Origin: Sandaracinus amylolyticus
Lineage (GTDB): Bacteria; Myxococcota_A; Polyangia; Polyangiales; Sandaracinaceae
Direction: 5' to 3'
Length of the DNA stretch: 64,000 nt
NCBI RefSeq assembly: GCF_000737325.1
Contig: NZ_CP011125.1
Coordinates: 3,968,001-4,032,000, forward strand
The notes beneath the pieces are model-generated. The model did not search any database and had not been told where the DNA came from. It worked only from the letters and a program-made list of their open reading frames with translations. Shown one piece after another: positions 31,415 through 39,267 of the stretch. The position numbers were made by a program, and so were the translations under genes. How positions within the stretch are numbered: position 1 is the first letter of the stretch; every line of letters starts with the position of its first letter.

Positions 31415-32964
31415 GCCTGGAGCTCTCCCAGCTCGGCCGCGCGCCAGCGCTCGAGGATCAGCCGCTGCCGCGCCGCGAGCGGCGGCAGGTGTGCGATCGG
31501 ATCGCCGTCGCCGCCGGTCTCGCTCGATCCGAGGTGCCTCGCGAACGGGAAGCGCGGGTGGTGCGCGCGGACGTGATCGACGAGGTGCACGCCCATCTCG
31601 CCCTGGCGCACGAGGTTGCGCGCGACGCTGCGCTCGATCGCGACGCGCGACGCGTCCGGGTCCGACCACGCGCGGTGCATCGCCTCGAAGAGCCGCTCGT
31701 CGAGCGCCTCGTCGTCGACGTTGAGCAGCAGATCGCGCTGGCCGCGATCGCGCATGAGGTTGCGGATGCGCTCGTCCATCGTGACGCCCACGCTCGGCAC
31801 CGCGGCCGGCATCGAGCACACGAGCGCGTGGTAGCGCGACGAGACGATGAGCGACGCGCGCCGCAGCACCGCGACGATCTCGCGGTACTCGTGCTCGTCG
31901 GAGACGAACATCGCGGGCTTGCCGCGGCGCGCGAGCTTCTCCTGCAGCGCCTCGCACGCTCTGCGATCGAGCGCCTCCATCCCGACGATCACCGGGAACA
32001 CGTCGTGCGCGCGCCGGAAGTCGTCGAGCGCGCCCGCGAGGCCCGCGATGTAGCGATCGAAGCGCGCGTCGACGTCGGGCCCGCTCTCGTGGAAGTAGAT
32101 CGACTCGAAGTGGCTCTTCTCGTACGCGCCGGTCAGCCCGTGCACCGCGGCGCGCAGCGGATCCGGCTTCACCGGCCACCAGAACGGATGGATCGGGCAC
32201 ACCACGACGACGGGCTTCTTCTCGTCCCATCCCGCGCGCCGCAGCAGCTTCTCCGCGAGCTCGTCGGGCGCGCCTTCGTAGGTCCACGCGGTGTCGGTGC
32301 CGACGCGCGTCGGCACGCCGAGCCGCTCGAGGATCGCGCTCGACTCGTCGTTGCGCGTGAGCACCAGCGCGCGCTCCCCGAGGGTGCGGCGGATCATGTC
32401 CTCGAGCGACGCGTCCATCGCGCCCGCCTCGCCGCCGTAGCCGACCGCGATCTTCTCCTCCGCGACCGCGAGGCCGAGCGCGCCCGCCATCATCGTCGTC
32501 AGCGCGCTCGCGAACTTGCTCTTGAACATCGAGCCTTCGCACGCGATCACGCCGTGCTGCGCGCGCACCTGATCGAAGAGGAACTTCGGGAAGATCTGCG
32601 GGACGTGGACCTGCTTGACCGTCTTGAAGTACCCGCGGGTCTTGCTGGGATCGATCGTGAGGATCGAGAGGTCGCAGTGCTCGTCGCCGAAGAGGTGGCG
32701 GAACTGCCGCACCATCTCCTCGACGCGCACGTCGGCGCCGGTGTTGCGCGTGCCGACGTAGCCCGCGAAGAGCAGCTTGATCGGCTCGCCCGGACGCCAG
32801 CGCGGCGACGGATCGGTCTCGTGCCGCTCGCGCGCGGTCTCGACGAGACCTTCCATCGTCAGCTGCAGCAGGCGATCGGGATCGAGCGCCTCCTTCGTGC
32901 GCTTCGCCGCCGTCTTCGCGGCCTTGCCCGCGAGCTGCGCGAGGAGCTTGCCGGTCAGGCCCAT
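31411..32964 (-). CDS. Polysaccharide pyruvyl transferase family protein
   Basis: 517 residues. The family (CsaB, WcaK, PssM) transfers pyruvyl from phosphoenolpyruvate to sugars. Visible motifs: FAGYVGTRNTGADVRVEEMV at the N-terminus (donor-site glycine loop), GYGGEAGAMD, and SSRYHALVCSMPAAVPSVGV near the C-terminus, the family's most conserved block. The N-terminal 50 residues are basic and helical. Its presence inside a lipid operon is unusual and suggests a pyruvylated head group or sugar (inference). It overlaps the SDR gene by 10 bases and the ligase gene by 4. Confidence 0.88.
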   Translation of the reverse strand: MGLTGKLLAQLAGKAAKTAAKRTKEALDPDRLLQLTMEGLVETARERHETDPSPRWRPGEPIKLLFAGYVGTRNTGADVRVEEMVRQFRHLFGDEHCDLSILTIDPSKTRGYFKTVKQVHVPQIFPKFLFDQVRAQHGVIACEGSMFKSKFASALTTMMAGALGLAVAEEKIAVGYGGEAGAMDASLEDMIRRTLGERALVLTRNDESSAILERLGVPTRVGTDTAWTYEGAPDELAEKLLRRAGWDEKKPVVVVCPIHPFWWPVKPDPLRAAVHGLTGAYEKSHFESIYFHESGPDVDARFDRYIAGLAGALDDFRRAHDVFPVIVGMEALDRRACEALQEKLARRGKPAMFVSDEHEYREIVAVLRRASLIVSSRYHALVCSMPAAVPSVGVTMDERIRNLMRDRGQRDLLLNVDDEALDERLFEAMHRAWSDPDASRVAIERSVARNLVRQGEMGVHLVDHVRAHHPRFPFARHLGSSETGGDGDPIAHLPPLAARQRLILERWRAAELGELQA

Positions 32965-34121
32965 GCGCCCGCTCCGTTCTTCGTGCCGTGCTCGACGCTC
33001 GGCGCCGCAGGCAACGCGACGTACGGGAACGTGTAGTCGTGCTCCTTCGCCCAGCGATAGAGCCCCGCGCAGTACTCGGTGAACGGCACCGGCGTCTCGC
33101 CGAGCTCCTCGCACACGCGATCGTTCACGAAGACCGTGTCGAACGTGATGTACGGCATGAACACCTTGAACAGCGAGCCGACGAGCGACGCCTGCGAGCG
33201 AGGCAGCCCCGCCATGCCGTTCATGAGCGACGCGAACGGCTTCTCGAGGCGCGGCGCGAAGCGCGCGGGACGACGCCCGGCGATCTTCTCGGTGAGCACC
33301 GCGTCGATCTCGGCCGCGCGCTTCGACGCGCGACCGCTCGAGAGGTGATAGCAGTCGTAGCGCGGCGACTCCTTCACGTGGATGTCGGCGATCGCGCGGC
33401 CGACGTAGTCGGCGTTCACGATGTCGACCCGCGCGTCGGCGCGCATCGGCACGAAGGGCGCGTCGATCAGCAGGCACGTCGCGCGCACCATGTCGAACTG
33501 CGTGGTGCGCGGATGGCGCGAGTCGCCCATCACGATCGACGGGCGGAAGAACGTCTTGGGCACGTCGGGAAGGAGCTCGCGGACCATGTGCTCGCAGAAC
33601 TTCTTCGTGCGCCCGTAGGGGTCGTAGTCGCTGCGGTTCCAGTCGATCGACGCGTCCTCGGTCACGTCCTCGCGATCACGGTGGCCGCACACCGCGACCG
33701 TCGACACGTGGCTGAACCGGCGCAGCCCACCGCGCGCGCTCGCGACGTCGCGCGCGAGCTGGATCACGTTGAGCGTGCCGCGCAGGTTCGAGTTGAGGCA
33801 CGCCTTCTCGCTCTTCCGATTGAGCGAGGCCGCGATGTGCAGCACCGAGTCGACCGATTGGGTCACGCGGCGGCGCTCGTCGCCGGTGATGCCGAGCCCC
33901 GGCATCGTGAGGTCGCCCGACACGAAGTCGATGCGCTCGAGCGCGGCGCGGAAGCTCGCCGCGTCCATGTGGAGCTGGAGGCCGTTCCACAGCTTCGCGA
34001 CCGACTCGTCGCGCGACTTGCCGCGCACCATGAGCAGCAGCCGATCGTCGTGCTGCTCGAGCAGGCGCGTCACGACGTACGAGCCGAGATAGCCCGTGCC
34101 GCCCGTTACGAAGATCGTCAT
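32955..34121 (-). CDS. Extended SDR / thioester-reductase-like protein
   Basis: 388 residues. Rossmann glycine motif TGGTGYLGSYV at the N-terminus. SDR catalytic Tyr and Lys in PYGRTKKFCEH, and STVAVCG supplies the catalytic Ser/Thr. It resembles NAD_binding_4 proteins (thioester and fatty-acyl reductases) and NAD-dependent epimerases. The C-terminal 130 residues are less typical (HDYTFPYVALPAAPS). It may reduce an acyl thioester or a keto group. It overlaps both neighbours. Confidence 0.85.
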   Translation of the reverse strand: MTIFVTGGTGYLGSYVVTRLLEQHDDRLLLMVRGKSRDESVAKLWNGLQLHMDAASFRAALERIDFVSGDLTMPGLGITGDERRRVTQSVDSVLHIAASLNRKSEKACLNSNLRGTLNVIQLARDVASARGGLRRFSHVSTVAVCGHRDREDVTEDASIDWNRSDYDPYGRTKKFCEHMVRELLPDVPKTFFRPSIVMGDSRHPRTTQFDMVRATCLLIDAPFVPMRADARVDIVNADYVGRAIADIHVKESPRYDCYHLSSGRASKRAAEIDAVLTEKIAGRRPARFAPRLEKPFASLMNGMAGLPRSQASLVGSLFKVFMPYITFDTVFVNDRVCEELGETPVPFTEYCAGLYRWAKEHDYTFPYVALPAAPSVEHGTKNGAGAWA

Positions 34122-35800
34122 TCCGCTTCCTCTCCCATCGCGACCATCGCGGACGGCGCGCCCACCGGGCGCACCGCTTCGCGCGCCACGAGCTCGCGCA
34201 GCGCGGGCGTGATCACGCACGCCGGATCTTCGGGCGCGCGCTCGCCCTTCAAGAGCGGCAGCGACCACGTGTCGAGCCCGGGGATCTGCACCTCGAGCCA
34301 GTAGCGACGCCAGTCGATCGTGTGCACGTCGAAGCCGAAGAGCGCGCGATCCTCGTCGCCCAACATCGCGCTCGCTTCGCGCACCGTGTCGGTGCGGAAC
34401 ACGAGATCGTCGTCCCACACGAACGGCTGATAGACGCGCAGCATCTGCTCGACCTGGCCGATCGTGCGCGACGTGTTGCCCAGCGACTTCGCGGCGCGCT
34501 GCGCGCGCTTCGCGAGGCCCTCGCCGAACCGCTCGCGCAGCGACGAGGGCAGGTAGTGCTCGGGATCGAACGAGACGAGCGCGTCGCGCAGCGCGCGCGT
34601 CGCCTTGCGCGCGGTGGGCAGCACGAGGTCGTCGCTCGCCGAGCGCGACGCGAGCACGCTCTCGAGGTGCGCGAGCACGAAGCGCTCGAAGGGATCGTCG
34701 CTCTTCGCGTACTGGCGCCGGCGCGCGAGCGTCGAGAGATCGAGCGCGCGACCGAGCGTGAGCGGGTTGTGATCCGACGACGCGAGCTGCCACACGCCGC
34801 GCACCCCGCGCCCGGCGCGCTCACGCAGCGCGTGGACGAGCGCGAGCGTCGTGCCGCGCGCGACGCTGTCGACGGGCACCACGTCGAAGTGGTGCTTCGG
34901 CGCGAACGGCATGCGGCGGTGCGGCGTCCCCACGAGCCACACCAGCGGGCCCGAGGTGTTCATGCCCTCGTTCCATCCGGAGAACGGCGTCTCGTGCGCG
35001 CACTCGACGATCGAGGGGCGCACGATCGTGATCGCGACACTGCTGCTCGGATCATCGGTCTCGCGGATCGCGAGCAGGTGCTCGGAGAGGCCCTTCGTGT
35101 ACGTGTAGAGGTTCGGCCAGCCGAGCGCGAGCGCGCGGCGCGTGCCCGCGTCGATGCGCTCGCGCCGCGCCGCCGCGGGATCGTCCTTGTCGAGGCGCGC
35201 GTCGATCGCCGCGCACACCGAGTCGATCGCGAGCAGCTCGCCCTCGGGATCGAAGCGCGTCCCGTTCGGCGCGATGCCCGCGACGAGCTCCTCGGGCACC
35301 ACGCGCGAGCCCTGACCCGCGACGAAGCACGTGCTCATGTGCACGAGCCGCTTGCCGCGGGTGCGCGCCGCGAGATCCGCCGCGTGCTGCGCGCCGCGCA
35401 CGTTCACCGCGACGCCGTCGCGCGGGTCGGGCACGAAGTCGGTGAGCCCCGCGATGTGCACGATCGCGTCGAGGCGCGGCAGGAGATCCTCGAGCACACG
35501 CTCGTCGATGCCGAGCATCGGACGGCGCGCGTCGCCCGAGACGACCTCGATGCGCGACGCGAGGAACGCGCCGAAGCCCTCGCCGTGACGCTCCCGCAGC
35601 GGGCGGAAGCACGGCGAGCGCTCGAAGAGGCGCTGCACGCGCGACGCCGCGCTCTGGCCGCGCTTGCCACGCGCGAGCAGCACGATGCGTCCGATCTCGG
35701 GCGCGCGCTCGAGCAGGAACGCGACCCACACCTTCGCGACGAAGCCGGTCACGCCGGTGACCAGCACCTGCTTGCCGCGGAGCTCCTCACGAATGCTCAT
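34118..35800 (-). CDS. Fatty acyl-CoA reductase-like protein (NAD_binding_4)
   Basis: 560 residues. N-terminal reductase domain: LVTGVTGFVAKVWVAFLLE (glycine motif with Ala at the last Gly), VHIAGLTDF, NVRGAQHAADLA, MSTCFVAG, and the catalytic LYTYTKGLSEHLL (YxxxK). This matches alcohol-forming fatty acyl reductases of the male-sterility type. The C-terminal 200 residues (ARRRQYAKSDDPFERFVLAH, then DWRRYWLEVQIPG) are outside the common fold. It probably reduces fatty acyl thioesters to alcohols or aldehydes with NADPH. ATGA overlaps on both sides. Confidence 0.88.
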   Translation of the reverse strand: MSIREELRGKQVLVTGVTGFVAKVWVAFLLERAPEIGRIVLLARGKRGQSAASRVQRLFERSPCFRPLRERHGEGFGAFLASRIEVVSGDARRPMLGIDERVLEDLLPRLDAIVHIAGLTDFVPDPRDGVAVNVRGAQHAADLAARTRGKRLVHMSTCFVAGQGSRVVPEELVAGIAPNGTRFDPEGELLAIDSVCAAIDARLDKDDPAAARRERIDAGTRRALALGWPNLYTYTKGLSEHLLAIRETDDPSSSVAITIVRPSIVECAHETPFSGWNEGMNTSGPLVWLVGTPHRRMPFAPKHHFDVVPVDSVARGTTLALVHALRERAGRGVRGVWQLASSDHNPLTLGRALDLSTLARRRQYAKSDDPFERFVLAHLESVLASRSASDDLVLPTARKATRALRDALVSFDPEHYLPSSLRERFGEGLAKRAQRAAKSLGNTSRTIGQVEQMLRVYQPFVWDDDLVFRTDTVREASAMLGDEDRALFGFDVHTIDWRRYWLEVQIPGLDTWSLPLLKGERAPEDPACVITPALRELVAREAVRPVGAPSAMVAMGEEAE

Positions 35801-36465
35801 CGCGTCTCCTCTTCGCGCACGCTGCGCACCACGGGCCAGTCGAGATCGCGCGCGACGCGCGCCAGCTCGCGATCGGGATCGACCGCGCAGGGAAGGCCGA
35901 CGAGCGAGAGCAGCACGCCGTCGCTGCGCGACGTGCCGTACCCGCACGAGCGCGCGAGATCGATCTCGTGACGCGCCGCGAGCTCGCGCAGCCGCTTGGG
36001 ATCGATCTCGGGGCCGACGACGGGCTCGCGCAGCACACCGGTCGCCTCGGCGCCGTCCATCTCGAGCGCGTTCGCGATCACGAGCTCGAACCCGAGCGCG
36101 TCCGCGACCGGCTGGACGATCGCGTCGATCGACTCGCTGATCAGCACGAGCACGCGGCCGCTCGCGCGCGCCTCGTCGACGAGCCGCCGCGCGTCGGGCT
36201 TGATCGACGGCAGCACGCGATCGCGCGCGTAGTCGTCGCCGAGCACGACGAGGCGGTCCTCGCTGAAGCCGCGCAGGGTCGACCACGCGACGTGGCGAGT
36301 GATCGCGGGATCGCGCTGGGCCATCGCCGCCGAGAGCGCGACGCCGCCGATGCCGAAGAGCCGCCGACGCACGCTGGGCGCGTTCGACGCGAGCCACAAC
36401 GCGCCGGCCCACGCCGGGGAGTCCGAGAGCGCACCCTCGAGCCGGAAGAACGCTGCCGTTCGCAC
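35797..36465 (-). CDS. HAD-IB-like protein with degraded catalytic motifs
   Basis: 222 residues from GTG 36465. The fold and spacing match HAD-IB phosphatases related to phosphoserine phosphatase: AAFFRLEGAL occupies motif I, VLISESIDAIVQPVADALGF motif II, and CGYGTSRSDGVLLSLVGLP motif IV. Motif I should be DxDxT; here the nucleophile Asp is Arg, the second Asp is Glu and the Thr is Ala. The first Asp of the GDSxxD motif is Thr. It is therefore probably not a phosphatase but a pseudoenzyme with a binding or scaffold role. First gene of the operon; the frame is open upstream to 37044, but that part is repeat DNA. Confidence 0.85.
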   Translation of the reverse strand: MRTAAFFRLEGALSDSPAWAGALWLASNAPSVRRRLFGIGGVALSAAMAQRDPAITRHVAWSTLRGFSEDRLVVLGDDYARDRVLPSIKPDARRLVDEARASGRVLVLISESIDAIVQPVADALGFELVIANALEMDGAEATGVLREPVVGPEIDPKRLRELAARHEIDLARSCGYGTSRSDGVLLSLVGLPCAVDPDRELARVARDLDWPVVRSVREEETR

Positions 36466-36486
36466 GGCCGGGTGCTTAGCAAAACT

Positions 36487-36509
36487 AGACTGACGTGTCA
36501 GTACAGTCT
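36487..36509. promoter_or_regulatory. Nested inverted repeat, candidate TetR operator of the lipid operon
   Basis: ACTGAC and GTCAGT separated by GT (36489-36502) form a tight palindrome. An outer pair AGACTG (36487-36492) and CAGTCT (36504-36509) surrounds it. It lies 22 bases upstream of the first gene (GTG 36465), in the only AT-rich patch of the region (TAGCAAAACTAG at 36477-36488). This is where the operon promoter should be. The size and symmetry suit a TetR dimer, and the operon ends with a TetR gene. The regulator-site pairing is inferred. Confidence 0.55.
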
Positions 36510-36516
36510 TTCTGCC

Positions 36517-36720
36517 GTCTGTCTTCGGGGACCCTCGGACCGTTCTTTTTCGCCGCGCGGCGAGCTCCGGGGAACCCTCGAACGTGGCTCGGTCGAGCGA
36601 TGAGCTCGGAGGAACCCTCGGAGGGTCGTTCGGTCGAGCGGTGAGCTCCGCGGAACCGTCGGACGGTTCTTCGGTCGAGCGGTGAGCTCTTGGGAACCTC
36701 GGAGGGTCGCTTCCGTTCCC
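36517..36720. repeat. About 41-bp tandem repeats with partly palindromic core, 5 degenerate units
   Basis: Units beginning GAGCTC start at 36562, 36602, 36643 and 36684 (periods 40, 41, 41), preceded by a degenerate fifth copy from about 36517. The typical unit is GAGCTC-N4-GGAACCCTCGGAGGGTCG followed by TTCGGTCGAGCGGT. Two neighbouring units carry perfect hairpin cores differing by a mirrored change: ACCCTC-G-GAGGGT (36614-36626) and AACCGTC-G-GACGGTT (36654-36668). The stretch between this array and 36847 is degenerate related sequence with no gene. Confidence 0.8.
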
Positions 36721-36846
36721 GTGGCGGAACGATCGAATGCTTGGTTGGTTCCTCCGTTCCAGGAACGCAACGAAAACGAACGTCGGTCGTCGCATCGTTC
36801 CCGTCCTGCAACGTGAGGCCCCGTCGAAGGTTCGATCGTTGCGCGC

Positions 36847-37003
36847 GTGGAACGATCGAGCCCTCGCTGGCTTCCTCGACGTTGCGGGCGCGTCGCGCGA
36901 ACCCTCGATGGCTTCCTCGACGTCGCGGGCGCATCGCGCGAACCCTCGATGGGTCCCTCCACGTTGCGGGCGCATCGCGCGAACCCTCGAGGCCTCCTCC
37001 CGC
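36847..37003. repeat. 41-bp tandem repeats, 3 full units plus one partial
   Basis: Units starting GTTGCGGGCGC or GTCGCGGGCGC lie at 36881, 36922 and 36963 (period 41). Each holds CGCGCGAACCCTCGA, after a partial copy from 36847. The CGAACCCTCG element is shared with the array at 36517-36720, so both may descend from one repeat family. The array lies between the lipid operon and the divergent flavoprotein gene and contains no credible gene on either strand. Confidence 0.8.
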
Positions 37004-37057
37004 GGCGCGCGCGCGGTTTGACCAGGCCTGGAGCCCGCGGACATCTTCGCCCCGCGA

Positions 37058-38317
37058 ATGGGACGACCTCAGCGCATCGCGATCCTCGGCGCGGGCCCCG
37101 GCGGCACCGCGACCGCCCTCGAGCTGATCGCGGCGGGCGTCGATCCCGGCGATCTCGTGCTGATCGACAAGGCGCGCTTTCCGCGCCCGAAGCTGTGCGG
37201 CGGCGGGATCACGGTGCGCGGCACCGAGTGGATCGCGCGGGTGCTCGGCGCGCGGCCCGAGGGCGGCGGGACCACGAACGGCCTCGAGTTCCGCTGCGAG
37301 CTCGGCGCCTTCGAGGTGCGCGAGCGCGGGCCGCAGTGGGTGTTCGATCGCGGCGAGCTCGATCTCGCGCTGCTCGAGGCGTGTCGCGCGCGCGGCGTCG
37401 AGGTGCGCGAGGAGACGAACGTGACGGCGCTCGAGCCCGCGCCGTCGGGCTGGCGGGTGCGCAGCGGGAGCACGACCGAGACGTTCGAGTGGGTCGTCGG
37501 CGCGGATGGCGCGAACGGCTTGTCGCGCCGCGCGAGCGGGCTGCGCGGCGGGATCACCGGGCGCCTCGTCGAGGCGGTGTTCGAGCCGGTGTCGGCGGAC
37601 ACGAAGCCGGGCACGCTGATCTTCGACTTCGATCCGATCCTCGACGGCATCCCCGGGTACGCGTGGGTCTTCCCGTTCCCCGATCCGGCGCGGCGCGACG
37701 GGCTCTTCAAGATCGGCGTGATGGACGGGCGTGGAGTGGTCGCGGGCGACGTGCTGCGGCGCTGGACCGAGGACTACGCGGCGCGCCTCGGGTACCGGCT
37801 CGTCGACTCGAAGATCCACGGCTGGCCCGAGCGCTACTTCGACGCGGGCGTGCAGGGGCATCGCCCCGGGCTCGTGCTGGTGGGCGAGGCGCTCGGGATC
37901 GACGCGCTGCTCGGCGAGGGGATCGCGCCGTCGCTCGAGATCGCGAGCTACGCCGCGTCGCGCCTGCGCCGCGCGCTCGACGATCGCAGCGCGACGATCG
38001 CGGGGTACGAGACGGGGTTCCTCGCGACCGCCGAGGGCCGCAACCTGTGGTTCCAGGCGCGCCTCGCCGATCGGCTGTACGGGCGGCACCCGCATCGCTG
38101 GCTGCGCGTGCTCTTCGGGATGCCGTACCTCCGCGCGCTCGCGGGCAGCGGGCGCGAGGCGTACGGGCGGCTCGCGCAGCACGTGCCCGCGCTGTGCGCG
38201 CGCTACGTGCTCGAGATCGCGCGGCGAGGCGCGCCCAGCGCGGCGCCGATCACGCGCGCCGCGCGACCGGCTGGGACGTCGCGCACCGCGTTCGCAGAAT
38301 CGCGCGACGTGCAGTAG
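37058..38317 (+). CDS. Geranylgeranyl-reductase-family FAD oxidoreductase
   Basis: 419 residues. FAD-binding GAGPGG at 11-16. The geranylgeranyl reductase signature region PRPKLCGGGI near 46-55 supplies the conserved Cys and Gly. Further motifs are VVGADGANGLSRR (second FAD motif) and LVGEALGIDALLGEGIAPSLE. The family reduces double bonds of isoprenoid chains in quinones, chlorophyll or archaeal-type lipids, and related members are halogenases or hydroxylases. The N-terminal signature and the lack of a membrane segment favour the GGR type. It is divergent from the lipid operon, so isoprenoid lipid saturation is a possible link. Confidence 0.88.
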   Translation: MGRPQRIAILGAGPGGTATALELIAAGVDPGDLVLIDKARFPRPKLCGGGITVRGTEWIARVLGARPEGGGTTNGLEFRCELGAFEVRERGPQWVFDRGELDLALLEACRARGVEVREETNVTALEPAPSGWRVRSGSTTETFEWVVGADGANGLSRRASGLRGGITGRLVEAVFEPVSADTKPGTLIFDFDPILDGIPGYAWVFPFPDPARRDGLFKIGVMDGRGVVAGDVLRRWTEDYAARLGYRLVDSKIHGWPERYFDAGVQGHRPGLVLVGEALGIDALLGEGIAPSLEIASYAASRLRRALDDRSATIAGYETGFLATAEGRNLWFQARLADRLYGRHPHRWLRVLFGMPYLRALAGSGREAYGRLAQHVPALCARYVLEIARRGAPSAAPITRAARPAGTSRTAFAESRDVQ

Positions 38318-38331
38318 CATGCGCGCCGAAA

Positions 38332-39267
38332 ATGCGAGGAAGGTCCAGCATCCGAATCGCGCCGATGGGCCTCGTCTGTGCCCTGGCGCTCTTGTCGATC
38401 GGCGCGAGCTGCAGCGGCGCGCGCAACGGTGAGACGAGCGGCGAGGGCTCCGGCTCGGGGTCCGGCGAGGCGCAGCAGCAAGGCGGCTCGCGCGCGCCGA
38501 GCGGCCCGCGCGTCGAGCGGCTCGAGGCGGTCGACCTCGGGGATCTGACGGCGGCCGAGCGCCGCGTGTGGGTCGACCTCGTGAACGCGCTGCTCTCGCC
38601 GTGCGGCGAGCCGGTGAGCGTCGCGCGCTGCGCCGACGAGGGCCGCGCGTGCCGCACGTGCGTGCCGGCGGCGCGCTACGTGTCGCGGCTGATCGCGGAG
38701 GGCTACGAGCGCTCGGAGATCGAGGAGCTCTACGAGCTTCGCTACGGGCGCGACACCGCGGTCGAGGTGCAGAGCGAGGGCTTCCCGATGCGCGGCGCGC
38801 CGATGGCGCCGGTGACGATCGTCGAGTTCAGCGACTTCGAGTGCCCGTACTGCGGTCGCGCGCACCCGCTGCTCGCGGAGCTGCTGCGCGACTTCGAGGG
38901 CCAGGTGAAGGTCGTGTTCCGCAACTACCCGCTGAGCGGTCATCCGCGCGCGATGCCGGCGGCGCGCGCCGCGGTGGCCGCGGGGCAGCAGGGGAAGTTC
39001 TGGGAGATGGCGGACCTGCTCTTCGAGCACCAGCGCGCGCTCGAGGACGAGGATCTCGAGCGCTACGCGCAGCAGCTCGGGCTCGACATGGAGCGCTTCC
39101 ACGCGGACCTGCACTCGCCCGAGACGCAGGCCGCGATCGAGCGCGATCGCGAGGAGGGGCGGCGGCTCAACGTCGAGGGCACGCCGACGTTCTTCGTGAA
39201 CGGGCGTCGCTTCCGTGAGCCGCCGACGTCGCTGCCGGCGTACGTGCGCGAGGAGCTCGATCAGTGA
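38332..39267 (+). CDS. DsbA-like thioredoxin-fold exported protein
   Basis: 311 residues. The N-terminal signal LVCALALLSIGASC has a near-lipobox ending at C27, followed by a Gly/Ser linker. An extra domain at 70-140 has four Cys (C91, C100, C107, C110) and resembles a CcmH/CcmE-like helical module. The thioredoxin_4/DsbA domain has CPYC at 171-174 and cis-Pro GTPTFFVNG. Likely role: an oxidase or isomerase for disulfides of periplasmic proteins. It is followed by a TlpA-like gene with a GTGA overlap, so the pair works together. The start ATG 38332 lies 15 bases after the flavoprotein stop. Confidence 0.88.
   Translation: MRGRSSIRIAPMGLVCALALLSIGASCSGARNGETSGEGSGSGSGEAQQQGGSRAPSGPRVERLEAVDLGDLTAAERRVWVDLVNALLSPCGEPVSVARCADEGRACRTCVPAARYVSRLIAEGYERSEIEELYELRYGRDTAVEVQSEGFPMRGAPMAPVTIVEFSDFECPYCGRAHPLLAELLRDFEGQVKVVFRNYPLSGHPRAMPAARAAVAAGQQGKFWEMADLLFEHQRALEDEDLERYAQQLGLDMERFHADLHSPETQAAIERDREEGRRLNVEGTPTFFVNGRRFREPPTSLPAYVREELDQ

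Noticed and set aside
36466-37044. N-terminal extension of the HAD-like protein
   Set aside because: The extra 190 residues are encoded by the 41-bp repeats and are Arg/Ser/Pro-rich low-complexity; the HAD fold starts at 36465.
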